Made by a program: the position numbers and the translations under genes. DNA of 64,000 bases from Georgenia daeguensis (GTDB lineage Bacteria; Actinomycetota; Actinomycetes; Actinomycetales; Actinomycetaceae), in NCBI RefSeq assembly GCF_039537705.1, contig NZ_BAABBA010000007.1, forward strand, positions 124,001-188,000. The letters are read 5' to 3'. Under the pieces are notes generated by a model that was not told the origin of the DNA, ran no database searches, and saw only the letters and a list, made by a program, of their open reading frames with translations. Positions 29,892 to 37,272 of this stretch are shown piece by piece; the stretch's first letter is position 1; each line of letters begins with the position of its first letter.

Positions 29892-30188
29892 ATGAGTCTG
29901 TGCTCCCACCTCGACCTCATCGACTACGACGCGGTCGACCCGGACGCACCGGGGTGCGAGGAGTGCCTGGCTGCCGGCGGCCGGTGGGTGCATCTGCGGG
30001 CGTGCCAGACCTGCGGGCACATCGCCTGCTGCGACTCCTCACCGAACCGGCACGCCCGCGGGCACGCCCTGGAGGTCGGGCACCCGGTGGTCCGCTCCTA
30101 CGAGCCGGGTGAGGGGTGGTTCTACTGCTACCCGGACGACCTGACGTTCGAGCTGGTGGGGGCTCCGCCGGCCCCCTCGCACGCCTGA
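29892..30188 (+). CDS. UBP-type (BUZ) zinc-finger protein
   Basis: A 98-residue protein that is one UBP-type zinc finger. Cys and His ligands sit in LCSHLDLIDYD, CEECLAAGGRWVHLRACQTCGHIACC, NRHARGHALEVGHPVVRSYE, the usual spacing, and it ends with the conserved WFYCYPDD. In eukaryotes the domain binds the ubiquitin C-terminus; bacterial stand-alone copies are of unknown role. The ATG has a GATGGGG site ahead. It diverges from the PdxH-like gene and converges on the FrnE-like pair. Confidence 0.9.
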   Translation: MSLCSHLDLIDYDAVDPDAPGCEECLAAGGRWVHLRACQTCGHIACCDSSPNRHARGHALEVGHPVVRSYEPGEGWFYCYPDDLTFELVGAPPAPSHA

Positions 30189-30247
30189 AGGCGGCGCGCG
30201 GTCGGGACCGCCGGGGCCCCGAGGCGCGGCGCAGGCTCGTGCCGTCC

Positions 30248-30424
30248 CTAGTCGGCCGGTGTCGCGCTCGGCTCCGGGTAGCACCCGTCCGGTCCGCAGA
30301 ACCCGACGGCGTCCGCCCCGACCGCCTCCAGCCCCGGGACCTGGGCGAGAACGAACGGGGACGCCGGTGCCGTCGGCGCCGCCGTCGTCCCGTCCGCCGC
30401 GCGGTTTGCCGTGGGAGACGTCAT
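30248..30424 (-). CDS. 58-residue protein coupled to the DsbA/FrnE gene
   Basis: The ATG overlaps the stop of the FrnE-like gene (ATGA), so it is translated by coupling. The protein begins with an Ala/Thr-rich flexible 25 residues and ends with PGLEAVGADAVGFCGPDGCYPEPS. The FCGPDGC pair of Cys four residues apart is a likely redox or metal site next to a thiol-disulfide enzyme. I do not recognise a family; the overlap and codon use argue that it is real. Confidence 0.6.
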   Translation of the reverse strand: MTSPTANRAADGTTAAPTAPASPFVLAQVPGLEAVGADAVGFCGPDGCYPEPSATPAD

Positions 30425-31086
30425 CGGGCGGGCTCCGCCGCGCCGGCCTTCTCCTCGGCCACCTTCTGCAGCACCTGCGCGAAGGTCTCGGGAGCCTGTG
30501 CTCCGGAGACGCCGTACTTGTTCTCGATGACGTAGAACGGCACCCCGTTGATGCCGTACGCGCGCGCCTGGGCGATGTCCTGCTCGACCGCGTCGCGGTA
30601 GGTCCCGTCCGCCAGGGCGGTGCGGACCTCCTCGGCGTCGAGTCCGGCCTCGACGGCGATCGCCACGAGATCCTCGTCGTGGCCGACGTGCCGGCCCTGC
30701 TCGAAGTAGGCGGAGAACAGCCTCTCGACGACGTCGAGCTGGAGGCCCTTCGCCTTGGCGAGGTGGAGGACCTCGTGCGCCTTGAGGGTCTTGGTGTGCC
30801 GGACCGCGTCGAAGTCGTAGTCCAGGCCCTCGGCAGCGGCGAGCGCGGTGACCTGGTCGAGCATCTGGGCCACCTGCTCCGTGGGCATGCCCTTGTGTCC
30901 GGCGAGGAAGTCCACCTCGGAACCCTCGAAGTCCACCGGGGTGTCGGGCGCGAGCTCGAAGGAGTGGTACTCGAGCGTGACGTCGCCGCCGAACTGCTCG
31001 ACACCCTTCTCGAAGCGGCGCTTGCCGATGAAGCACCACGGGCAGGCGATGTCGGACCAGACGTGCACGGTGATGGGTTCGCTCAT
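30421..31086 (-). CDS. DsbA-family oxidoreductase, FrnE type
   Basis: A 221-residue thioredoxin-fold protein with the long helical insertion of the FrnE/2-hydroxychromene isomerase branch. The active site is CPWC (Cys15, Cys18) in VWSDIACPWCFIGKRRFE, and the cis-proline loop reads INGVPFYVIENKYGVSGAQ. These cytoplasmic proteins are disulfide isomerases or stress-protection thiol oxidoreductases (FrnE of Deinococcus) or make polyketides. The start has no strong Shine-Dalgarno. It is coupled to a Cys-containing 58-residue partner. Confidence 0.88.
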   Translation of the reverse strand: MSEPITVHVWSDIACPWCFIGKRRFEKGVEQFGGDVTLEYHSFELAPDTPVDFEGSEVDFLAGHKGMPTEQVAQMLDQVTALAAAEGLDYDFDAVRHTKTLKAHEVLHLAKAKGLQLDVVERLFSAYFEQGRHVGHDEDLVAIAVEAGLDAEEVRTALADGTYRDAVEQDIAQARAYGINGVPFYVIENKYGVSGAQAPETFAQVLQKVAEEKAGAAEPAR

Positions 31087-31236
31087 GCCCGGGTCAACCG
31101 GACCGCCCCGGACTTCATTCCGGGCCTGTCCGGTGAGGGCGGCCACGCCTGCGTGGACGGGCGCGCCGGCGTCGATACGCTGACCTGCGGACGGGGCCGT
31201 CGGCCCGTCCGCGACGTGAGGGCCGGGGAGGGCGCC

Positions 31237-32472
31237 GTGACCGCTGGTAGCTGGCTGGGTTCACCCGCGCACGCGCGCTGGCTGGAGGCCGAGTCCGACG
31301 CGCTGCTGCGCTTCGCCCGCGCCGCCCGCACGCCCCAGGGCTTCGGCTACCTCGACGCCGCCGGTGCGGTGGACCCGGCCCGGCCGACCGAGCTGTGGAT
31401 CACCTGCCGCATGGTGCATGCCTTCTCCCTGGGCACCCTCCTGGGACGGCCCGGGTGCGCCCCGCTGGTCGACCACGGCCTCGAGGCCCTGACCACGGCG
31501 TTCGAGGATCCCGAGCACGGCGGCTGGTTCCCCGCCGTCGGGCCGGAGGGGCCGACGGCGGACCGCAAGGAGGCGTACCCGCACGCGTTCGTCCTCCTCG
31601 CCGCCTCCTCCGCGACGGCGGCCGGCCGGCCCGGTGCGGCCGACCTCCTCGACCGTGCGCAGCGGGTCTCCCTCGAGCGGTTCTGGCGTGAGGACGAGGG
31701 CATGGCGGTCGAGGGCTGGGACCGCGCCTTCACCGAGCTGGAGCCCTACCGCGGCGTCAATGCCAACATGCACACGGTCGAGGCGTACCTCGCCACCGCC
31801 GACGTCACCGGCGAGGAGGCCTGGCTCGACCGGGCCGTGCGCATCGTCGAGCGCGTGGCCGCGTTCGCGCAGGCGGCCTCGTGGCGCATCCCCGAGCACT
31901 TCGACCCGGCGTGGCGGCCGCTGCCGGACTACAACCGCGAGGACCCGGCGCACCCGTTCCGCCCGTTCGGCGCCACCGTGGGGCACTGGTTCGAGTGGGC
32001 GCGGCTGATCCTGCAGGCCCGCGAGGCGCTGGCGGCCCGCGGCCGCGGGCCCGGAGCCTGGATGCTCGACGCCGCCCGCGCGCTGTTCGAGGCCGGCGCG
32101 GCCGAGGGGTGGGCGGTCGACGGCGCGGACGGGTTCGTCTACACGGTCGACCCCGGCGGCGTCCCCGTGGTGCGCGAGCGGATGCACTGGGTGGTCACCG
32201 AGGCGATCGGCGCGGCGGCGGCCCTGCACCGCGTCACGGGGGAGGAGCGGTACGAACGCTGGTACCGCCGGTGGTGGGACTACGCCGCGCAGCACGTGAT
32301 CGAGGCACCCGGCGCCTGGCGGCACGAGCTCGACCCCGGGAACGCGCCCAGCGCCCGGACGTGGCCGGGCAAGCCGGACGTCTACCACGCGCTGCAGGCC
32401 ACGCTGCTGCCGCGGCTGCCGGTGGCCCCGGCGATCGCGCCGGCCCTGGCGGCGGGGCTGCTCGACAGCTGA
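31237..32472 (+). CDS. AGE-family sugar epimerase/isomerase
   Basis: A 411-residue (alpha/alpha)6-barrel protein of the N-acylglucosamine 2-epimerase superfamily, of the YihS/mannose-isomerase branch. Supporting blocks are the start SWLGSPAHARWLEAESDALL, GGWFPAVGPEGPTADRKEAYPHAFVLLA, YRGVNANMHTVEAYLA, RIPEHFDPAWRPLPDYN and PFRPFGATVGHWFEWARLIL. His residues in the NMHTVE and VGHWFEW turns match the catalytic pair. Likely reaction: mannose-fructose-type isomerisation in the cytoplasm. GTG 31237 has GGGGAGG upstream; another in-frame GTG at 31216 is less likely. Confidence 0.88.
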   Translation: MTAGSWLGSPAHARWLEAESDALLRFARAARTPQGFGYLDAAGAVDPARPTELWITCRMVHAFSLGTLLGRPGCAPLVDHGLEALTTAFEDPEHGGWFPAVGPEGPTADRKEAYPHAFVLLAASSATAAGRPGAADLLDRAQRVSLERFWREDEGMAVEGWDRAFTELEPYRGVNANMHTVEAYLATADVTGEEAWLDRAVRIVERVAAFAQAASWRIPEHFDPAWRPLPDYNREDPAHPFRPFGATVGHWFEWARLILQAREALAARGRGPGAWMLDAARALFEAGAAEGWAVDGADGFVYTVDPGGVPVVRERMHWVVTEAIGAAAALHRVTGEERYERWYRRWWDYAAQHVIEAPGAWRHELDPGNAPSARTWPGKPDVYHALQATLLPRLPVAPAIAPALAAGLLDS

Positions 32473-32702
32473 TGCCCACGCGGCGCAGGCACCGCTCCCC
32501 GTCCGCTCCCCGTCTCACCCTGACGCCGCTGCCCTCACCCCGGCCCCGCCCCGCGGCATTTCGGCCTGCCTCATCCGCCCTTTCACCTCCGAAACGCTGC
32601 GGAGCCGGGCCGGACGGTGCTGTGCTTGGACAGCGGTAGGGACCACGTCGACGACAGTGCGCGCCGGGCGGTACCGCGCGAGGCGCTGAAGAGGGGACCG
32701 AG
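32473..32702. other. intergenic region before the Tat-exported protein gene
   Basis: A 230-base gap. A TTGGAC at about 32,628 and TAGGGA at about 32,638 are too close to form a promoter. I see no gene, repeat or strong hairpin here; the promoter of the following gene must lie in it. Confidence 0.4.
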
Positions 32703-33224
32703 ATGTCCGAGAAGCCGAGTCTGGAGCCGGAGGAGGCCCCGCGGGGGCTCAGCCGGCGCACGGTCGTGGCCGCGGCCGCGTGGTCGGTCCCGGTGATCGC
32801 CGTGGCGAGCGCGGCGCCCGCGATGGCGGCGTCGCCCCCGGTCTTCGTCGACACGTGGGGGCCGTTCTGCAAGCACCCGGGCAACAACCAGAACGACCCG
32901 AAGTACCGCCTGTACCACCTGTCGGTCTCGTGGGACAGCACGTTCGACGTCGCCAAGCTCGTGACGATCGACTACGTCATCGTCAACGGCGTGACCTTCA
33001 GCGGCCCGCTCGACTACTCGTCGCCCACCGACACCGGCGTGGACCCGCTGTCCTTCACGATCCCCGCGAACGCGAACGACTACATCGTCGAGTTCCACGT
33101 GGGCCGCACGACCGACAGCGCCAACGCCGACGTGACGATCGCCTACACCATCGACGGCATCCAGTACTTCCAGGGGACCGGCGGCGCCCGGAACACGCCG
33201 CCCTGCGCCAACAACCTGCCCTGA
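32703..33224 (+). CDS. Tat-exported small protein of unknown function
   Basis: A 173-residue precursor with an actinobacterial Tat signal: SRRTVV at 17-22, a hydrophobic core AAAAWSVPVIAVASAAPAMA, and a cut likely after Ala42. The mature part of about 130 residues is rich in Asn/Thr/Tyr/Asp with alternating strands, an immunoglobulin-like beta-sandwich pattern, and two Cys (FCKHPG and PPCANN) that may form a disulfide. It has less Arg and more Asn/Tyr than its neighbours. A ribosome site GAGGGGACCGAG precedes ATG. Its place just before the kinase/PqqD trio suggests a possible target; no evidence proves it. Confidence 0.78.
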   Translation: MSEKPSLEPEEAPRGLSRRTVVAAAAWSVPVIAVASAAPAMAASPPVFVDTWGPFCKHPGNNQNDPKYRLYHLSVSWDSTFDVAKLVTIDYVIVNGVTFSGPLDYSSPTDTGVDPLSFTIPANANDYIVEFHVGRTTDSANADVTIAYTIDGIQYFQGTGGARNTPPCANNLP

Positions 33225-33254
33225 CCGCGGGACGGACGGAGGAGGCACCTGGCC

Positions 33255-33275
33255 GGACCGGCCCTCGGCCGGTCC
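33255..33275 (+). terminator. hairpin between the Tat-protein gene and the kinase/PqqD gene
   Basis: GGACCGGCC (33255-33263), CTC, GGCCGGTCC (33267-33275) is a perfect 9-bp stem with a three-base loop. It has no U-run, and lies 30 bases after the stop of the exported-protein gene, so it may be a partial terminator or an mRNA stabiliser that keeps the two genes in unequal amounts. Confidence 0.65.
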
Positions 33276-33300
33276 TGCACGAACCACGGGGGAGCGTCGG

Positions 33301-34476
33301 ATGCCATCGACAGCACAGCACGAGCCTTTGTTCCTGCGGCTCCTGGAGTCGGAGTTCGCCCTGACCTTCGCCGCCGGGCACGCCCGCGAGGAGCTGCAGC
33401 GGCACTGGTCGCGCTGTGTCCTGCCCTCGTCCGACGGCGCGGCGGCCGTCGCGGTGGACGACAGCGACCCGTCCCGTCTCGGCACCTTCCGCTATCCCCT
33501 GACGTCGAGGCTGACGAACCGGGCGATCGAGAACCTCGCCGGCCGCTTCGTCAGCCTGCACGCGTGCGGGCTCTCCGACGGCACCGGCAGGGTCCTCGCC
33601 CTCGTGGGAGCCTCGGGCAGCGGGAAGACGACGGCGGCGCTGGCCCTGGCGAGCGACGACTTCGGGTACGTCACGGACGAGACCGTGGCCGTCGACCGGG
33701 ACGGCAGGGTCGTCGGCTTTCCGCGGCCGCTCGCCGTCGCCGACCCGGAGTCGGTCGGCGGGAAGTCCCAGCGTGGGCCTGACGAGCTGGGGCTCCGGAC
33801 GTGTCCCGACGAGCTCACCCTCGGCGCGATCGTGCTGCTGCACCGGGTGCCGGAGCGGCGGGACCCCCCTCGGCTCGAACGCCTGTCGCTGCTCGACGCT
33901 GTCACCGCCCTCGTCCCGCACACCTCCTTCCTCACGTCCGTCGACCGGCCGCTCCAGGCGCTGGCGGAGCTGACCGAGCGCTGCGGCGTCTTCCGCCTGA
34001 CCTTTCGCGACGTCCAGGACACCCGGGACCTCCTGCGCCCGGTTCTCGGCGCCGGCCGGCCGACGGGCGCCGCCCCCTGGACGCCGAGCCCGCCGCCCCT
34101 GACGGACGACGCGGTGGCGTGGGGCCTGCGCGACGGCCGGGTCCGCCAGGTGCCGTGCACCGACGCGGTGGACGTCGGCGACGAGACCCTCGTGCTCCTC
34201 GACCGGCGACCGGTGCGACTGAGCGGCATCGGGCGGACCCTGTGGCACTGGGCCCGGAGCGCACCGTCGCGCGCAGAGGCGCTCGACCACGTCGTCGAGC
34301 TCCACGGGCAGCACCCGGACGCAGATCGCCTGGTCGGAGCGGCGATCACGACGATGCAGGAGTCCGGCGTCCTCGGGCACGGCGTGCCGCAGAGCGCCGG
34401 CCAGGTGCTCGCCGGCCGCTCCACCGCGCGCGGCCGAGCCGGTACCTGCACCCTCGGGAGCGACGACGGGCCGTGA
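33301..34476 (+). CDS. HPr-kinase-like P-loop protein fused to a PqqD-like domain
   Basis: A 391-residue protein. Residues about 60-250 resemble the HprK-related kinases of RiPP and exopolysaccharide loci: LTNRAIENLAGRFVSLHACG, P-loop GASGSGKT at 103-110 with Lys109, then GYVTDETVAVD and VGFPRPLAV. From about 285 to 370 it has the winged-helix shape of PqqD (VLLDRRPVRLSGIGRTLWHW, ITTMQESGVLG), a domain that presents peptides to modifying enzymes. GGGGGAG stands before the ATG. The GTGA overlap couples it to the nucleotidyltransferase gene. The target of the kinase is unknown; there is no HPr in the window. Confidence 0.8.
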   Translation: MPSTAQHEPLFLRLLESEFALTFAAGHAREELQRHWSRCVLPSSDGAAAVAVDDSDPSRLGTFRYPLTSRLTNRAIENLAGRFVSLHACGLSDGTGRVLALVGASGSGKTTAALALASDDFGYVTDETVAVDRDGRVVGFPRPLAVADPESVGGKSQRGPDELGLRTCPDELTLGAIVLLHRVPERRDPPRLERLSLLDAVTALVPHTSFLTSVDRPLQALAELTERCGVFRLTFRDVQDTRDLLRPVLGAGRPTGAAPWTPSPPPLTDDAVAWGLRDGRVRQVPCTDAVDVGDETLVLLDRRPVRLSGIGRTLWHWARSAPSRAEALDHVVELHGQHPDADRLVGAAITTMQESGVLGHGVPQSAGQVLAGRSTARGRAGTCTLGSDDGP

Positions 34477-35348
34477 AGCCGACGACCGACGTGCCCCGGC
34501 GCGCGCGGGTCCGCCTGGCGCACGCCGCGGTGCAGCACGTCGCCGACGCGTGCGCGGCCGACATCCTCCATCTCAAGGGCGCCGCGATCGACCCCGCGCT
34601 ACCGGTGGAGAGCCGGACCGGTACGGACGCCGACGTCCTCGTCCGACCCTCCCAGGTGAGCCTGCTGCTCGGGCAGATGCAGCGGCACGGCTGGGTGCTG
34701 CGCACCACCTTTCGGGACGGGTCGCCCTTCGAGCACGCGGCCACCCTCTCGCACAGCGTGTGGGGTTTCGCGGACGTCCACCGGATCTTCCCGGGCATCA
34801 CCGCACCGCCGGACCGGGCGTTCGAGACGTTGTGGTCCGGGCGCGCCGAGCACGTGATCGCCGGACGGTCGTGCCCGGTGCCGAGCCAGGCCGCGCAGGC
34901 GACGATCCTGACGCTCAACGCCGCGCGCTCGCACGCCCACGGACGGGCGGATCTCGAGGCCGTCTGGCAGGACGCCGGGCCGGAGCGGCGCCGGGAGATC
35001 AGGGCCCTGGTCGGCGAGCTCGGCGCCGAGGTCGCCCTCGCCGCGGCCACGGGCGCTCTGGAGGACCACCGCGGCGACCGTGAGTACGCGCTCTGGCGCG
35101 TCACGACCCAGGGCGGAACCCGCATCGCCGAGTGGCGCGCCCGCATCGCTGCGGCGGGGACGGGCAGGCAGGCGGTGCGCCTCGCACTGAGGGCACCACT
35201 GGTGAACGTCGCTCATCTCGAGGCCCGCCTCGGCCGGACGCCGAACCGCCTGGAGGTGCTCCGCGAGTTCGTGGCGCGCCCGGTGCGCGGCATCGCCGAG
35301 GAGATCACGGTGCGGCGCGAGCGACGCGGCGTGGGGAGGACAGGGTGA
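34473..35348 (+). CDS. nucleotidyltransferase-fold protein (PF14907-like)
   Basis: A 291-residue protein of the NTP_transf_5 group. It begins with the typical helix and LHLKGAAI (32-39) then TGTDADVLVRPSQV with Asp52 and Asp54 as metal ligands, and later the family block HSVWGFADVHRIFPGIT. The C-terminal half is helical and basic. Relatives sit beside PqqD and HprK-like genes in RiPP and polysaccharide loci and have no settled reaction; AMP or another nucleotide transfer to a protein or sugar is expected from the fold. It overlaps the genes on both sides (GTGA). Confidence 0.8.
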   Translation: MKPTTDVPRRARVRLAHAAVQHVADACAADILHLKGAAIDPALPVESRTGTDADVLVRPSQVSLLLGQMQRHGWVLRTTFRDGSPFEHAATLSHSVWGFADVHRIFPGITAPPDRAFETLWSGRAEHVIAGRSCPVPSQAAQATILTLNAARSHAHGRADLEAVWQDAGPERRREIRALVGELGAEVALAAATGALEDHRGDREYALWRVTTQGGTRIAEWRARIAAAGTGRQAVRLALRAPLVNVAHLEARLGRTPNRLEVLREFVARPVRGIAEEITVRRERRGVGRTG

Positions 35349-35644
35349 CTGCCGTGGTGCTCCAGCGCCCGAGCCATGTCGCGGTCGTGGACGACGAGCC
35401 GGCTTCGGACGAGCAGGTCTCGGCCGCGGTGTACGTCGGTCTGCTGCCGGACGGGCCGCTCTACCGCCTCGACGGTCCGGCCGCTGTCATCTGGCAGGAG
35501 GCGTGCGGCCAGGACGAGGCCGGCCTCGTGGCGCGTGTCGCCATGCGCACCGCTCTGGACCCCGACGTGGTGGCCGGCGACGTCCGTCGGTGCGTCGCCG
35601 AGCTGGTCTCGCTCGGGCTTCTCGTGCCGACCGAGGCGACGTAG
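35345..35644 (+). CDS. PqqD-family peptide chaperone-like protein
   Basis: A 99-residue stand-alone PqqD: VVLQRPSHVAVVDDEPASDE, VYVGLLPDGPLYRLDGPAAVIWQEACG and a C-terminal winged helix VVAGDVRRCVAELVSLGLLVP. The family binds the leader of ribosomal peptides for a partner enzyme. It is the second PqqD module of this trio, the first being fused to the kinase. The GTG start overlaps the nucleotidyltransferase stop. No obvious short precursor peptide lies next to it. Confidence 0.85.
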   Translation: MTAVVLQRPSHVAVVDDEPASDEQVSAAVYVGLLPDGPLYRLDGPAAVIWQEACGQDEAGLVARVAMRTALDPDVVAGDVRRCVAELVSLGLLVPTEAT

Positions 35645-35666
35645 CGTCGCTCCCGACGCCCGGGGG

Positions 35667-37139
35667 TCAGCGGTGACCGACCCCGCCGGGGACGCTCTCG
35701 TCCGCGCGCGCCGCCCGTCGCCCGCTCTCGTCCGGGAGCGCGATGCTGGCGACGACGTCGGACCGTCCGGACCCCGGCGCCCGCCGGGAGCCGCGGGGGG
35801 ACGTCTTCCCCGACCCGTAGGAGTGGTAGCCGTAGTTCCGGCCGGCCACGCCCTGCACCTTGTTCAGGGCGAAGCCCGCGACGTCGACGCCGGCCGTCTC
35901 GAGGGACCTGAGCGCGGCGCCGAGCTCTCGCTTGCCCACCTGGTCGACCGCGACCACCATGACGAGCCCGCCGGTGAGCCGGTCGATGATGACGGCGTCG
36001 ATCACCGGCACCACCGGGGGGCTGTCGACCAGGACGTAGTCGTACCGGGCGGAGAGCTCGGTGAACAGCTCCTGCATGGCCTCGGACCCGAGCAGCTCGC
36101 TGGGGTTCGGCGGGACCTGCCCGGCCGGGAGCACGTCGAGAGAGGTCTCGCGCCAGCGCTGGATCACCTCGTCGGCGCTCGCCCGCCCGAGCAGCACCGT
36201 CGTCAGACCGGCGCCGCCCTCGAGGCCCATCGTCGTGGCGACGGACGGGTTGCGCAGGTCGGCGTCCACGAGCAGCACCCGGGACCCGGCGTCGGCCATG
36301 GCGATCGCGAGGTTGACCGTCGTCGTGGTCTTGCCCTCGCCCGGGACGGCGGAGGTGATGACGAAGGAGTGCCGGCGGGTGGTGACGTCGACGAAGAGCA
36401 GGTTGGTCCGCAGGCGGCGGACCGCCTCCGCCTGGGCGCCGTGCGGGTCCGACTCCATGACGACGGGCTGCTGGCGCACCGCCCGGTCGAGCCCGACGGT
36501 CGCCAGGATGGGACGGTCCGAGAGGGCCCGGACGTCCGCCTCGCCGCGGACCCGCGTGTCGAGGCCGTGCCGCGCGAGCGCGATCCCGACGCCGAGCACC
36601 AGGCCGGCGAGCAGCCCGAGGGCGAGGTTGCGGGGCACGTCCGGCGAGCTGGCGGAGGACGGCGCGGTGGCGGGCGTGATGGTCGTCGCGGTGACGTCCT
36701 GCCCGGCACTGGCGAGCAGCGGCGAGAACTCGCCGGCCACCTCGGCCAGCTGGGGCCCGACGGCGTTGGCGATCTCCGCGGCCACGTCGGGGTCGGTCGC
36801 GGTGACGGTGATGTCGAGCATGGGCGAGCTGGCCGGAACCTGCGCAGAGAGCCCGAAGCCGCCGTCGATCCCGAGCTCCTCGACCAGCGGCTCGCGCACC
36901 ACCGGGGAGCCAACGACGTCGACGTACGTGGCGAGGTCGGCCTGCGTGATGACGTAGACGCCGCCGGCCTCCTCGTCGTCGGCCGGGGCGACGGCGGAGA
37001 AGAACACCCGGGTGGTCGCCGTGTACACCGGCGTGACGGTCAGGGTGGCGGCCGAGGTCGCGGCCAGGACGATCAGGGTGCAGCAGACGACGGTGAACCA
37101 GCGTGCCCGCAGCACCGCCAGGAAGTCTCGGATCTGCAT
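35667..37139 (-). CDS. Wzz/BY-kinase: polysaccharide chain-length regulator with tyrosine autokinase
   Basis: A 490-residue fusion. Residues 1-190 are the Wzz-type transmembrane activator with segments at about 15-33 and 170-190. The kinase follows: Walker A SAVPGEGKT (263-271, Lys270), Walker A' VLLVDADLRNP (288-298) and Walker B YVLVDSPP with Asp372. The Tyr cluster is short, Y436, Y438 and Y441 in NYGYHSYG. It sets chain length and export activity of the surface polysaccharide. AGGAG stands seven bases before ATG. It runs opposite to the glycosyltransferase operon across a 133-base gap, and converges on the PqqD gene. Confidence 0.92.
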   Translation of the reverse strand: MQIRDFLAVLRARWFTVVCCTLIVLAATSAATLTVTPVYTATTRVFFSAVAPADDEEAGGVYVITQADLATYVDVVGSPVVREPLVEELGIDGGFGLSAQVPASSPMLDITVTATDPDVAAEIANAVGPQLAEVAGEFSPLLASAGQDVTATTITPATAPSSASSPDVPRNLALGLLAGLVLGVGIALARHGLDTRVRGEADVRALSDRPILATVGLDRAVRQQPVVMESDPHGAQAEAVRRLRTNLLFVDVTTRRHSFVITSAVPGEGKTTTTVNLAIAMADAGSRVLLVDADLRNPSVATTMGLEGGAGLTTVLLGRASADEVIQRWRETSLDVLPAGQVPPNPSELLGSEAMQELFTELSARYDYVLVDSPPVVPVIDAVIIDRLTGGLVMVVAVDQVGKRELGAALRSLETAGVDVAGFALNKVQGVAGRNYGYHSYGSGKTSPRGSRRAPGSGRSDVVASIALPDESGRRAARADESVPGGVGHR

Positions 37140-37272
37140 GGCGCAACTCCTGGCGCGTCGGGGGCGGTGCGTCACCGAATCGTCCCACGGCGGCGGCCGT
37201 CAACGGCCGGTTTTCGGAGGCATTCCTCGCTACCCTCGGGAGCGCCGCGCCACCGACGGAGGAGGCCTGTCC
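37140..37272. promoter_or_regulatory. divergent promoter region of the polysaccharide locus
   Basis: This 133-base gap should hold promoters for both the BY-kinase and the glycosyltransferase operon. For the plus strand, TACCCT (37231-37236) is a possible -10 box, similar to that of proA; no consensus -35 is visible. GGAGGAGG near 37,260 is the ribosome site of the first glycosyltransferase. Confidence 0.35.
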
